Assembly (NCBI GenBank): GCA_016647705.1
Contig: CM028328.1
Span: 52,437,647-52,501,646, forward strand
Direction: 5' to 3'
DNA length: 64,000 nt
Source of the DNA: Eucommia ulmoides
Taxonomy: Eukaryota > Streptophyta > Magnoliopsida > Garryales > Eucommiaceae
Positions 13,084-24,366 of this stretch are shown here, in pieces (the stretch's first letter is position 1; each line of letters starts with the position of its first letter). The translations under genes were made by a program, and so were the position numbers. A model generated the notes under the pieces. It did not search any database and was not told the DNA's origin. It was given only the letters and a program-made list of their open reading frames with translations.

Positions 13084-13436
13084 ATTTGGTTTTGATCCTT
13101 GCTTATTGTTATTATTATTGTATAATTCCAAGATAACACACACATACCACCTATGCATATATACATGTGGTAGTCAAACTTAAAGGGCCCCACGTGTGCC
13201 TTTTTTTTCCACCTTAATTTCGTGGCCACAAGTTAATTCCTTAAATGTTAAAGATTAATAAATTACATTTAAGACTCTATAATTATAAAATAATTCATAT
13301 TAAACCCAATAATTATACTTTTCTCCCAAAATTATTAAATATTTATTATCATCTCCATGATATATAAAATAACCCAAAAATATTAAACTTATATAAAATA
13401 ATATTTTTCAAAAATATAATTTTTTGGAATATTACA
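12025..13436 (-). repeat. 5' LTR of the Tekay-like element
   Basis: It is homologous to 8287-9678. It differs in its simple repeats: an 18-base poly-C at about 12926-12943 and a ~58-base (AT)n at 13022-13080, where the other LTR has a shorter poly-C and a (TTA)n run. The difference points to independent microsatellite growth after insertion. Confidence 0.8.
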
Positions 13437-13993
13437 CGGGATTTGACACTCGGGAGAGGTAACCCCGGATTCGGACTAGGGTTTAAACACATCACGACGT
13501 TTTAATGAACGAGGAGATTATTAGAACATGTGCAATCCATGAGGTTGGGGTAAGACTCATGTAATCATTTAGATGCTAGATAAAGATATCGGTATTGACG
13601 CGAATTGCATATTCATTCACTTTACACTCGGGAGAGGTAGTAAATGAGTGTTCGATACCTAGATTGTCGGATAGTTTGAATACTGTTAATGTAAACTAGA
13701 TTAAATCAAACATGTTTAACTGAATGAAATTCATCTCTAGATAATTTATTCCCATAAACATCATTGTTAGTATTATAGCTTAATTAGTTATTATTTTAGT
13801 TTAGTTTTATTTCTATAAAAAATAAATAAAAAAATTGGATCACTTAGATAAAGTTAGGTTACGACAATTGCAGTACTTAATGACAATTTAAACTAATCCA
13901 TATGGATACGACAACCCTAATCTTCCTATACTATTAAAATTTGACCCATACACTTGTGGTATAGTAGCGACCATTAATTCGCTTCCAAGTTTT

Positions 13994-14011
13994 TGGCGCC
14001 GTTACTGGGGA
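13994..14011 (+). other. Primer-binding site of the 16.5-kb element
   Basis: TGGCGCCGTTACTGGGGA lies six bases inside the left LTR. TGGCGCC primer sites are characteristic of Athila/Tat-group Ty3/gypsy elements. Confidence 0.8.
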
Positions 14012-14041
14012 TTGATTTTTAGATTTGTTGATCCCAAGATT

Positions 14042-17000
14042 TTGATGAACAATTAAGTATTGATGTTTTGGTGGAACTAATATTTGATCAAGTGTTTCAG
14101 TGATTTAAAGTTCCAGTAATAAAGATGTCAAATGAAATGGATGCTTAATGAAGATATCAAGATGATTAAGAAGTATTAAGAGTTTGAAGAAATTAGAAAA
14201 AATAACCTAGGTAAATATTAACTCTTAATATCCCATTTAGGAACACACACATGGCACAAAATGAATCTTATCTTTGATGTGTGTTTTTGTTAAGTATATT
14301 TATTTGCTCCTATGTGAATTAAAAAGAAATATTTTTGAATGACTAAAATGAAATATAAGAATATTAGTGGAGCTTATTTAAATATAAAAATGGATAAAGG
14401 AACGAAATCGTAAAAGAAAGTAGGTTAAAAACGATATCAGAGAAGTGATTCAGAAGGAGGCAGTCGATTGAGGAGTCGATTGGAGAAGGAAGATGAAATA
14501 TCCTGAATTGAAGAGTCGACCGACTGATCGACCTATGAAAATATTTAAACTCTCTAAATCTGCAAGCCAATCTAGCGGTCGACCGGCGAAAGCATGACAA
14601 ACTCTCTAAATCTGCGAGTCAACCAAGCGGTCGACCTATGATCGTTGTGGCGATGGTTTGGCTACAAACAGTGTTGGGCAGTCAACTGAATATACTGATT
14701 CAGGATATTGTTTGATCCGATTTTAAATCCAAAAGTAGCCATTTTTTGTTAAGATTTGAGAGAGATTTAAGGGATATTATCTATATTTAAGATATGGTTC
14801 ATATACTAATTAAATCATTTCAATATGGTTCATTAAATATTAATGTTCTCAATTTGGTAATTAAAATGGATTCTACACTTATTTATTTTGATTGAGAAAT
14901 ACTTTGAGGATTTAATTGAGAGTTTTAAAAGTTGTTATTAAGTGAAATTGAACCTAAATGAAGTCCTTATGTTATAAGGGGTCTATAAGAGTATTTTATT
15001 GTCATAACACTTATAAACTAGCCGTTAGGAGGCTGATTACATGTGCCTTTAAATAGACCTACGAATTTTATTAGTAATTAAGCAGTAAATAAAAGAAAAA
15101 TCATATCATATTATTTGTGAAATTTTATAAGCATTATCCTTCGGAAATATTGTGAGTTTTTCTGAGAGACGATCTTGAAGATCAACTGCTATTAATTTGT
15201 GCTGCTACCGGATCTGAAGTTACATTATTTTATCTATTCTTTCTATGGATTCCGGGTGAGATATTTTCAATTATATTCTTTCATTGCATTATTTGATTAT
15301 TGTTTGAAAATTGATCTTAGAAATTGTTTCTGATTTTTTAAGAAAATATTTTTATAAACAATTTCTTGAATCTGATTACGTGCTCTAATTTGCTACTCAT
15401 ATCTTGTTAAAATCAAATTTTTGTATCTCACATTTTTCTATCATCAGTTGGGATATCAATTAAGTTATTGTTTATCTGGGGTTGTAGAAGCTCCGAGTGA
15501 GATTTTCTTCTTATCAATTTTCGTATTGGTTAGTGGTAGGTACGTTTTTGTGCACGCCTACTTACTCTCGCAAGTATTCGAGATCTAAAATTTTAATATA
15601 GTGGATCTTTGAAGATCGAATATCGTTCCCATAGAGAAAAGTGTGAATAATTGAATTGAATACCGCAATTGACGTAGTCTCGTGTTATCCTGACGACGGA
15701 AAGCGTGAATTGAAATTAAACTAAGCTACACTACAATTAGTGGGTTAATTCTAACTAAGTTGATTAATTAGGGATTCATTTCGTTCACTTAATACACGTT
15801 TGATTTCATTCGGTTAACAATAACGGAGTTTAGATATCCGACAATCTCGGTTCGTAAACTCCTCCGCCACCTCTTCCAAGAATAAGAAGAGGGAATACAT
15901 GACTTTGAGTCGACGCCGAGGTCCCCCTCGATGTCTTAACGACTCTAGGCCGCGTAAGTCTTGACCCAAAGTCATCGATTGCATACTAACTAACGCCCTC
16001 CCAGGTCGTTAGGTCGTAATGATGTGTTTACCCTAGTCCGAATCCAGGGTTACCTCTCCCGAGTGTCAAACCCTAGATTCTCAAGTCCAACCCTAATACC
16101 GTTACAAGCATATTAAGACCGTCATCAAATGATAAACACAATTGGACTTAAAACAATAACCGTTAAAGAAATGTATATTAAACCAAACGAGTATTTACAC
16201 AATTACACTTTTCCCTTACTAATCTCTAAATTACATTAACATGTTCTTAGCCAATATAACATAAATCAAGAGGAGATCATCATTACCAACTATAAATATT
16301 AAATACAAAGACGGAAACAAGAGAAGAAAATCCAAATCTCAAAGTGGAGTGGTCCACTTTCGCCAAAGAACGATCCTCCCGAGCTTCCTCTTCTCGCTTG
16401 ATGAACTTCCTCTTCTAGCTCTTCAAGGATTGGCTAAGAACACTCTTTACAACTAATATAATCTACTTCCTAAACTAATCTAATCTAACTAAGGTGGAAG
16501 AGAGCTCCTAAGAATAACCGGAGCCTTCTCTCACGTCTAAGGGGTCCTAACCTCTTTTAGCAATTGGGGGAGAAAGGGATTTTATAGACAAGGGTTGGAA
16601 ATATCTTCAAAATATTTGAAAACAGATATTTCTGTGCAGAGTGTCACCGCCTAAGCGGTGGTCCACCGCTCGGGCGGTGGCTTTAAGTCGGTTAAAGTCT
16701 GTTGGTGATTTCGCCTAAGCGGTGGTTTTTCCGCTTAGGCGGTAGCTGCTGGCATATCATTCTGATCTTTTCTCGCCTAAGCGGTGATTTTCTCGCCTAG
16801 GCGGTGGTTCAGCCCTTCAGCACTCCAACATTCTGCCTCTTTTCCGCTTAAGCGGTGGAACTTCTGCTTAGGCGGTGGTCTTCATTCACCGAAACCCTGT
16901 TTTGCACATTTTGTTCACCGTTTCTCCACTGTTTTCACTTGTTTCTCGCCCTTTGATGTCATTTTCCTGTTCTACACTAAAACACACTAAAACACAATTA

Positions 17001-17709
17001 AATATAACTAAAATGCTTGAGAACTAATAAATCCGGTTTAAAAATAGATAGGTTTTTCACACCTATCAGTTAGTTGTGACGGATTAAATACTGTTGGAGG
17101 TATTTAATTAAGGGTAGCCGGGTTTTAGTCTCTTCTTATAAAGAGATTGAGGTAGTAATTCTTTCTAGATAGAATTGCATTGTGAGTGATTTGTAAAGGT
17201 TCCATCCTTACTTGTGAAAATGATAGTTGGAGTGTTTTGTGAGGTTTTGATTCTTGAGCCGTAGTGATAAAAAGAATTAGGTTAATCTTTAACCTGTAAA
17301 AATATAGGTTATTCTTGAGCCTGTAAAAAGTAGAGGTTATTCCTAAGCCTGGGAAAAGAAAATTGTAAAGGTTGATTCTGAGACTGTAAAAGAATCGGTG
17401 TGCGGGTTTGGTTCCTACCTTTAAAAGGATCTTGAGAATTAGTGGGTGCGATTCTCCGTGGAGCTCAGAGGACTGGACTAGCCAATAGTAGCTTGGTGAA
17501 TCAGGATATATCTTGGTGTGCTGCATTATTAATTTGTTTATTTTTGCTGTTTGGGTGTGTACTTAGATTAATTATATTATTCCGCTATGGTATAAAGATA
17601 ATAATTAATTTAGGTATAAAATTAATTATTTGATTTATTCAAGTTTTATTCTGATATATTTTTAATTATCCAATTCACCCCCCCTCTTGGGAATTCTATT
17701 GGGCCAACA
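14042..17709 (+). mobile_element. Solo LTR of a copia-like element, itself interrupted
   Basis: AGATT occurs on both sides (14037-14041 and 17710-17714), and the host interior reads continuously across when this block is removed. The right end, CACCCCCCCTCTTGGGA followed by GGGCCAACA, and the left GGAACTAATATTTGATCAAG stretch are typical of copia (Sire/Maximus-like) LTRs. The first bases are TT rather than TG, so the left border may be off by one or mutated. It contains a short GGTCGACC-bearing duplication at 14547-14645 and the nested solo LTR 15534-17068. ORFs here are spurious. Confidence 0.65.
15534..17068 (-). mobile_element. Solo LTR, Tat/Athila-like family (copy 3)
   Basis: It runs from TGGTAGGTACG to CACCTATCA with a perfect GTTAG duplication (15529-15533 and 17069-17073). 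It is the innermost layer of the nest. Eight or more CCGCCTAAGCGG-type palindromes cluster at 16648-16880. Clean target repeats and clear palindromes suggest it is younger than copy 2. Confidence 0.85.
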
Positions 17710-18506
17710 AGATTGTTGTTGATTTTTTTAATTCGCTACCAAGTTTTTGGACGAACTTTTGATTGGTTCAGTATTCGAGCAAGTACTCACTTATCATTTT
17801 TTTATCGTATTCCCGCACCCGTGATATTGTACAAATCAAATAAGTTTGGGGGTGTGGTTTTGATTAAAAAAAAAAAAACATATGTAAATATAGTTCCATT
17901 TTTGTTTCTTTTGACAAGTGAGTACAACATTTAAAAGATGTTCAAGGTTGTTTCGAATTTATCTTTGCGGTTACGAGTGTGATTGAGCACCAAGCGTTTT
18001 GCCTCGGGTATCATTGAGTTATAACGTTTACCTATTTTCTATACATGATATACTTTTGGCCGTTTACTAAAAAATCGAACCAAGTCCTTTTGATATTTAT
18101 GAATTTCCAAGCCTACATTAGTGGAAAGTGAAATCCAGTCTGGCATATGGATATCCTATACCTTTATGGTTTAAGTCATGAGTTTTGTTGGTGAATAATC
18201 TAATCCAGTCTTTGGATGATAGTATAATTGAGTTTTTGCACACACACTTGAATGGATCTAGAATGGCGTTTACTGATGTTGAATGTTAAAATTCTAGAAC
18301 ACTACATGGTGCGTTTTATTCTTGAATTCGATTTGATTGGGGGCCGTTGAGGGAAAAATATTTTGGTTGATTAGTTGAATTCAGAACTCACACGTCATTA
18401 CTTCTAGTTCGTTTGTGTTTTTTTCGTTTTTAGTATTTAACTTCATTAATTAGTTGTGATTGTTTATTTTAATGTGAGTGTTTTGCTCGAGAACTAGGAA
18501 AATTCT

Positions 18507-18521
18507 AAATTTGGGGGTATT
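18507..18521 (+). other. Polypurine tract of the 16.5-kb element
   Basis: AAATTTGGGGGTAT immediately precedes the TGATTGG start of the right LTR. Confidence 0.7.
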
Positions 18522-21500
18522 TGATTGGTTGAATTTATCTATATATTTTTCAAGCCAAATTTGGTAGTTTTCGAGTGTTCTTGTAATATTTTAATTTGTT
18601 TTTATTCATTTTTATGTACATCAGGAGTAGGGATGAAAACGGATAAAAATCGAGCAAATCGGTAGGACGTCGGTGGAGAAAAGTTAAAAAAGATGCAGTC
18701 TCATCATTACAACGATGAAACCCATCGCTGCAGCGATGAAAGGGCAGGAGCCCTACTATCCTCCCATCGTTGCAGCGACCCGACATCACCTGGCAAATAT
18801 ATTTTTGGGATATTTTTAGATATTTTTTGTCTCTATTATATCCACCCATTCCCTACACCTATAGGATACATTTTTGGGAGTATTTTGGAGCCTAGAACCA
18901 GACCAAGCAAGGGAAGTTCATTATTTTGGAGAAGAGAAAACGAGATTGGAGCGGACTTAGCGGACGTGGAATCATCCACTCTTCAGTTTTGGCTATTCTC
19001 CCTTATTTCTCTCTTTGTTTCTAAACTTTATTGATTGTTTGATGATGTTTATCTCTTGTGTTATGTTGTTTGAGTAAATTGTTGTTTCTTTATCGGTTGT
19101 TCATCTCTATTCGATTGTGTTTAGCGTTCTTTTACTTCCATATTATGCTTGTTATGATATTGTGGTTGGTTTGAGAATACAGAATTTGACACTCGGGAAA
19201 GGTATTCCCGGATTCGGACTAGGGTTTAAACACATCGCGACGTTTTAATGAATCAGGAGATTATTAGAACGTGTACAATCCGTGAGGTTTGGATGAGACT
19301 CATGTCACACCCCACCCCGGACACCTATCACCTGTGGGGCCGGCGTGACGTCGACACGACATTACCTAAGCGACAAACCAACTAGAAAGCGACGGTATGC
19401 ATTCATAATTATACAAACATCAAAATGCAGGTTATAAACATCTTCCCTAACCAGAGACACACCCGTCCCTGAATTCCCTTTAATAACAACGAAAGAAGAA
19501 GAAAAAAACCGATGAACCTCTCCTAGATTCGCCTCAGGCAGCACTTCTCGAAAAAAAAAATTCCTTGCTACACCATCGACGGACTCTACCCCGTGCCAGT
19601 AGGGGACCGACTCCTAACCATTCCACCTGCGAGTGTACTGCCTTCTTAATAAAATCATTCTTATTTAATAATAATACCATCTAGATAAAACAACATTTAC
19701 ACATGGATTCAGCATAAGCATCCTATATGATGTAAAAATGAAGTAGTATGTATAAATTCCATTTTTAAAACCATCCAGTATAAATATCATACCAATCACC
19801 TAAAATAAATAGTAAATCACCCAATATAAACAAAATATCACATCCCAAACCACCACTCCACCACAACACACACTGGCTAGCCATAGTGATCGTTTTAACC
19901 TCACGATCGGGAGTTTGCAACGGTACCATACCATCCATAGGATATGCCTCCCTACGAACACCCATCACTCCGCCGAAGTGGATAATCACTGCGCAGTACA
20001 AGCGGATAACATCACTCCGCCGAAGCAGATCAACATCACTCAATAATATCATCTAATCAACATCGTCAAATCACCACATAATTTTTTAAAAGCATCTAAT
20101 TTAAATACAACCATTTTTCATCATGTATATATATATACAAATAATTTGGCGAGAAGACAGTACACTCACCTCGTTTCTGGTGCTACAAAAACCTCACTGT
20201 CCACAGCTTACCGAGGTGTTGGCGTCTGGGAACCTAGAAATGATAGGGCCTAAGTTAATATTTTATGTAAAATCACCTAGTCATGTAATGCAGGCTCTAA
20301 GTTCCGCATTTTTCCATTTCCCATATTTTATCTATGGGATTTGTTATTATTCTAATAATTTCGTTCTGTTATTTATTACATAAGAAAACTTGTAATCTGA
20401 ACGACCCCAAATTTATTACTCCGGTTACAAAGATTTTTAGGTTAAGATTGAATTTAACAAAACTATAATAAATTTAACGGAAAACGATATCTATTCCGAA
20501 TTGTTCACGGGTCGCAAAAAGGATTTGAATTTGAATTTGAATTTTTTTTCTTTTGTTGGGGTTAATTGTGCAATTTCCCATTCTTCTTTTTTTTTCTCTG
20601 TTTTTGGTTCTTCTCCAGACCAACGGCCGGCCACTCTCTCTCTCTCTACAGTTGCCTACCGCCGGTGGCCTCCCCTTCCTTGCCGATTCTCCTGCCGCCC
20701 CTGCACCACCCACGACATCCCTCAGACACCACCCCCAGCCATCTCACCAGCTCAACCGCACACCCAACAGTTACTGTTCACACACCCACGCACGCTGCAA
20801 CACATACACACACCCTCATGCATGCAACTACGCTTGCATGCCAATGCCAACGGCATGCCACGGGACCAACGACCCCTGCCGACGGAGACCTACACACACA
20901 ACGGCACACCGCAGCCGCAACCAACTCACACCACCGCCACCGCCATTGATCGCCCTCTCTCTCTCTCTCCGTCTCGGTTTTTTTTTTTCCTTTGCTGGAT
21001 TCTTGTCGACGCGACACACATTTCACACACACGCACACTCGCACACACTAGCTGGAAAAAACAGAAAACACACACACAAAACCCACATGCTGCCGGAAGA
21101 AGAAAACCAAACACACCCCACACCGCCGGGAATTTACCGACCCAGCTCGTCACGCTCATGCATGCACACACCTATCAATTAATTAGAGGAAATACACATA
21201 AATACTCACCAGCCCGACGATCGTCGATGGTTGGACGGTGATCTGCAACTCCCGCTCACCGGCGACGCTAAAAACGCACACTGCCACTCCATTGACGAAC
21301 CACGCCATCGGCCGGACCAACCTCTCTATCTACCTGGAACTGTCTACAATGTCCACACGACCACGCTGCCAGAGGAACGCCGATTCAAGAAAAACTGACG
21401 ACCCCTCCGCTCCGGTTCTCTCTCTCTCTCTAGAATTTCTCGAGTTTTTCTCCGATTTCCTCACTTCTTTGCATGAGGGAGGGTTTTTATTGCATGATTT

Positions 21501-22326
21501 TAGTGATCAAAGTGATCCTCAGCTCGCCACGTCGCCCCTCGATCGCCCCCTCCTCTGGCCGGTGGATCATCCATCGGTCGTATGGGTTTATATATATATA
21601 TATATATAAAGTTAAATTACACTTTCCTCCCTCCAATTCCTTTAGGATCTTTATTTCAATAAATTTCCATTTTAAAAAGTTTCATAATTATAATTTTGCC
21701 CTTAACATTTTTACTTTTAATTTCTAATTGCCAATTCAAATCTCAAGTTTAAATTTTTGTGTTTCTAAATTCTCAATTTGACCCCCCAACTTTTGATTTG
21801 AGTTTTTATCAATAAAATTTTTACCCTAAAATTTTCTAATGTTCTATAATGCGACTATTTATGACGTACGTTCTACAACTTAGGTTTTACAACTCATGTA
21901 ATCGTTTAGACGCTAGATAGGGATATCAATGTTGACACGAATTGCATATTCATTCACTTTACACTCGGGAAAGATAGTAAGTGAGTTTTCGATACCTAGA
22001 TTGTTGGATAGTTTAAATACCTTTAATGTAAATTAGATTGAATCAAACATGTTTAAGTGAACGAAATTAATCCCTAGATAATTTATTCACATAAACGTCA
22101 TTCTTAGTATTATAGTTTAATTAGTTATTATTTTAGTTTAGTTTTATTTCTCTAAAAAAAAAAAAAATCCAAAATTGGATCGCCTAGATAAAGTTAAGTT
22201 ATGACAATTACAGTACTTAACGCAATTTAAATAAATTCCTGTGAATACGACAACCCTACTCTTCCTATACTATTATAACTTAACCCATACACTTGCGGCA
22301 TAGTAGCGACCATTAATTCGCTACCA
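18522..22326 (+). repeat. 3' LTR of the TGGCGCC element (interrupted)
   Basis: LTR sequence occupies 18522-19302 and 21897-22326, with a solo LTR between. It starts TGATTGG and ends CTACCA. Palindromes of the CATCGCTGCAGCGATG type occur at 18703-18783, fewer than in the left LTR. Confidence 0.8.
19303..21891 (-). mobile_element. Solo LTR, chromovirus type, 2.6 kb
   Basis: It runs from TGTCACACCCC to GGTTTTACA on the + strand (minus strand TGTAAAACC..GGGTGTGACA). The duplication ACTCA is perfect (19298-19302 and 21892-21896), and the split LTR of the host rejoins across it. It shares its 3' terminal motif with 24367-26371 and 1-352. A GC-rich, CT- and CA-rich block at about 20600-21560 gives long overlapping ORFs in several frames (up to 246 aa on +), but these are low-complexity and match no family I know, so no gene is called. 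Confidence 0.8.
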
Positions 22327-22331
22327 GGGAC

Positions 22332-22735
22332 CTATCCCAAATTGGTCTTCCAGAGTGTGTTAATAGTTTGAGAAATGTTGTTCACAATTTTGCCCGTCAA
22401 GAGAGTTGCCTAGAATACGTGACTACCTGAGCTCCAAAAAATTGAGAACATTTATTGTCGCCCTGTTGTGCTATATCTGCCCGATACACGGCCACATAGG
22501 GGCCTATCCCAAATTGGTCCTCCAAAATATGTTAACAGTTCGAGAAGTGTCGTTCAGAATTTTGTCCGTCAGGAGAGCCGCCCAGGAAATATAACAGCCT
22601 GAGCTCAAGAAAATTTAATGCCACCCTGCCATGTCATCTATACCCGGTGCACGGCCACTTGGGAGCTTATTCTAAATTGGTCCCCCAGAATATGTTAACG
22701 GTTCAAGAAAAGTCATTCAGAATTCTATGGGTCAG
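22332..22735. repeat. ~165-bp tandem repeat, right half of the split array
   Basis: CCTATCCCAAATTGGTC..TCC recurs at about 22332 and 22502, and as TTCTAAATTGGTCCCCC at 22671. Each is followed by a TTAACGGTTCGAGAA-like block and CGTCAGGAGAGCCGCCC-like text. The unit preceding the first copy lies at 5725-5837, before the 16.5-kb insertion. Confidence 0.8.
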
Positions 22736-22970
22736 CTAGGTTACCCAAAGCACGTGCCCGCCTCCTAGGAGCTCCACTTACTTAGAGGACGACGCTGCAG
22801 GACTTAAGGACTACTGGCCAGGAGGATTGGATTTGGTCGATAGAAAGCTCCAGAGAACCGACAAATGATATTTTTTGTGTTTCGAAAACATCTGTTAAGC
22901 CTGTTCCAGCCAAAAGTTGATATCCCTGAATGTCTCACTTTCCTTTCCGCCCAGGGCTAGGGGAGAAACT

Positions 22971-23931
22971 GATGAGGGTATTTTCGAGCATCACCGAGTA
23001 AGCATCATGGCCCTAGCTATATGTCCACCATATCCGTAACATGGACGTGTTTAGGAATCCAAAGTGCCACACATCAGCATACGCTGACCAAGGCTCTTTT
23101 ACTGGAATCTCCTTTGTACCCAAGAAAAAGCAATGTGCCCCGCAGGGACGCTGTCGTCCAGAACTCTATTTCATGTCTCTGGACAGCCAACTTTGGAGAC
23201 TTAGCCTTTTGTCTCGATCGGCTCACAATTTCAGTTCGTTTCTCCTCTAGAACTCCACGGATCTCTGAGCTCCTCTATCAGCTCAACTCCATAGGTCGAA
23301 TAGAGGCCCGTGGGCTTTTCCAGATGGGCCTAAAAGCCCAAGCCCATTTATTATCTCCTAAACTCCCAGATTATCGACTAAACCCATGGTTTTACCTAAT
23401 TAACCTTGTTTAGGCCCAATTAGGTAAAATTGATCATCTCCAATGCCTATATATACCAGGCACTATGCAAGCCCGAGGGACGCCAAAAACCTTGAACACT
23501 TATTTGCTATTTACATACTTGATGCGTTTTTGTACTTTTTCCCTCCGAGCTCTTACTCTTACGCTAGAAGGGATTTACCAGGACAACTCTCAACCAGGCC
23601 TTGTGCAAGTACAGCTCCCTGAGAAACAAGACTCTGAACTTCAGCAAGTCAGCTCTCCAAGTTGATCGCCTTATGCAGGTACAGTTCCCTGATGAGCATA
23701 ACTCTGGATTTCAGCAAGTCAACCATCCAGGTTGACCATTCCAGCTCACTTGAGGAATTTCCAACTCTGCCTCCAACTCAACAACTCCAACTCCAGCAAT
23801 GGGACCTACCTGTTCTTGACTAGACCATACTCGAAATGTGTACCAATTTTATTCACCAATAGTAACCAATTGTTTTCCTATGTATTATCTCCCATTATTC
23901 ATTACTTTTCTCACTTAGTTTACTAGCATCA
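22971..23931 (+). mobile_element. Probable 3' LTR of the outer host element
   Basis: A purine-rich run, GGGCTAGGGGAGAAAC, leads directly into TGATGAGGGTATTTTCGAGC, the expected order of polypurine tract and LTR start. A TATATATACC box at about 23448 and a downstream CTGAGAAAC..CTTCAGCAAGTCA motif repeated twice fit the U3/R region of an LTR. The right end is placed near an ..ACTAGCA terminus at about 23931 and is uncertain, because the 5' LTR is not in the window for comparison. Confidence 0.45.
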
Positions 23932-24086
23932 CCTTTTAAAAGCAAATACAAATACTTACAATAAAGGATATCCATCATCCTAGATTTTTAAATAGTATAA
24001 TTGGCCGATGTCAATTTTACCATGGCTCTACCACTATCTTTTATTTTAAAGCACACAAATAAATCTTTCTCTAATAACTTGAAGCT

Positions 24087-24099
24087 CTTAATACCACTT
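24087..24099 (-). other. Primer-binding site of the copia remnant
   Basis: The minus strand reads TGGTATTAAGAGC just inside the LTR, close to the usual TGGTATCAGAGC. Confidence 0.6.
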
Positions 24100-24366
24100 T
24101 GTTGGGAAAATTCGCCAATTAATTATATTTTATTCTCTCTCTTAATGTGATTAAAATGGGATTATCGATTTCAGTATCCATAAATATTAACCAAAATAAC
24201 ACAAGTAACAAAATAAAGCAAGAGATACTATTTTTACGTGAAAAACCCCCAAAGAGGGAAAAACCATGGAAGTTGAAGTCCGATATCAACTTTCACTATC
24301 ACAAAAATGATGTGATTACAACCGTTTACACCTTCTAGAGAAAAATTCTTGTATCACCACATAAAC

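Larger units (their letters stand above)
8287..13436 (-). mobile_element. Tekay/Del-like chromovirus derivative with deleted coding region
   Basis: Two LTRs (8287-9678 and 12025-13436) flank a 2.35-kb interior. On the minus strand the primer site GGTATCAGAACC (initiator-Met-tRNA type) follows the right LTR. A GAGGACGAAATTT..AAGAGGGG tract precedes the left one, a 3' signature typical of Tekay/Del elements. Flanks CTGGA (8282-8286) and CGGGA (13437-13441) match at 4/5. The interior holds only AT-rich tandem repeats and no gag-pol motif I can recognise, so this copy is non-coding. Confidence 0.8.
5843..13987 (+). repeat. 5' LTR of the TGGCGCC element (interrupted)
   Basis: LTR sequence occupies 5843-6190, 7805-8286 and 13442-13987. 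It aligns by eye with 18522-19302 plus 21897-22326. Interruptions are a solo LTR (6191-7799) and a Tekay-like element (8287-13436). A cluster of palindromes of the type CATCGCTGCAGCGATG lies at 6035-6190. The LTR ends in CCA just before the primer site. Confidence 0.8.
5843..22326 (+). mobile_element. Non-autonomous LTR retrotransposon with TGGCGCC primer site, split by nested insertions
   Basis: Two related LTRs (5843-13987 and 18522-22326, both containing insertions) start TGAT(A/T)GGTTGAATTTATC and end ..CGCT(T/A)CCA. A primer-binding site follows the left LTR and a purine-rich run precedes the right one. The flanks are GGGGC (5838-5842) and GGGAC (22327-22331), a 4/5 target duplication. 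After subtracting insertions each LTR is about 1.2-1.4 kb while the interior is only about 0.9 kb (13988-14041 plus 17710-18521), with no recognisable coding sequence. It must have been mobilised by another element. The primer site and LTR ends suggest the Tat/Athila group. Confidence 0.8.
353..23931 (+). mobile_element. Outer host: decayed large LTR retroelement (interrupted)
   Basis: Three blocks (353-2036, 3746-5837 and 22332 to about 23931) join up when nested insertions are removed. The tandem array that stops at 5842 resumes at 22327 in the same repeat phase. No gag-pol is recognisable. The blocks hold tandem arrays, a decayed minus-strand ORF and, at the right, a purine-rich run followed by a likely LTR. 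It resembles large Tat-type or LARD elements in which long non-coding arrays replace genes; that lineage is inference. The left LTR is not in the window. Block 353-1389 is otherwise unique and no gene is seen in it. Confidence 0.5.

Noticed and set aside
13022..13158. ORFs with long Tyr-Ile runs
   Set aside because: Translations of (AT)n microsatellites.
17125..17526. 133-codon minus ORF
   Set aside because: It lies in the copia-like solo LTR and is formed from short repeats of a TTGAGCCTGTAAAA type.
20501..21241. 246-codon + ORF and overlapping ORFs in other frames
   Set aside because: They lie inside a solo LTR. They are low-complexity (Thr/Pro/His from CA and CT tracts), are open in several frames at once and match no known family.
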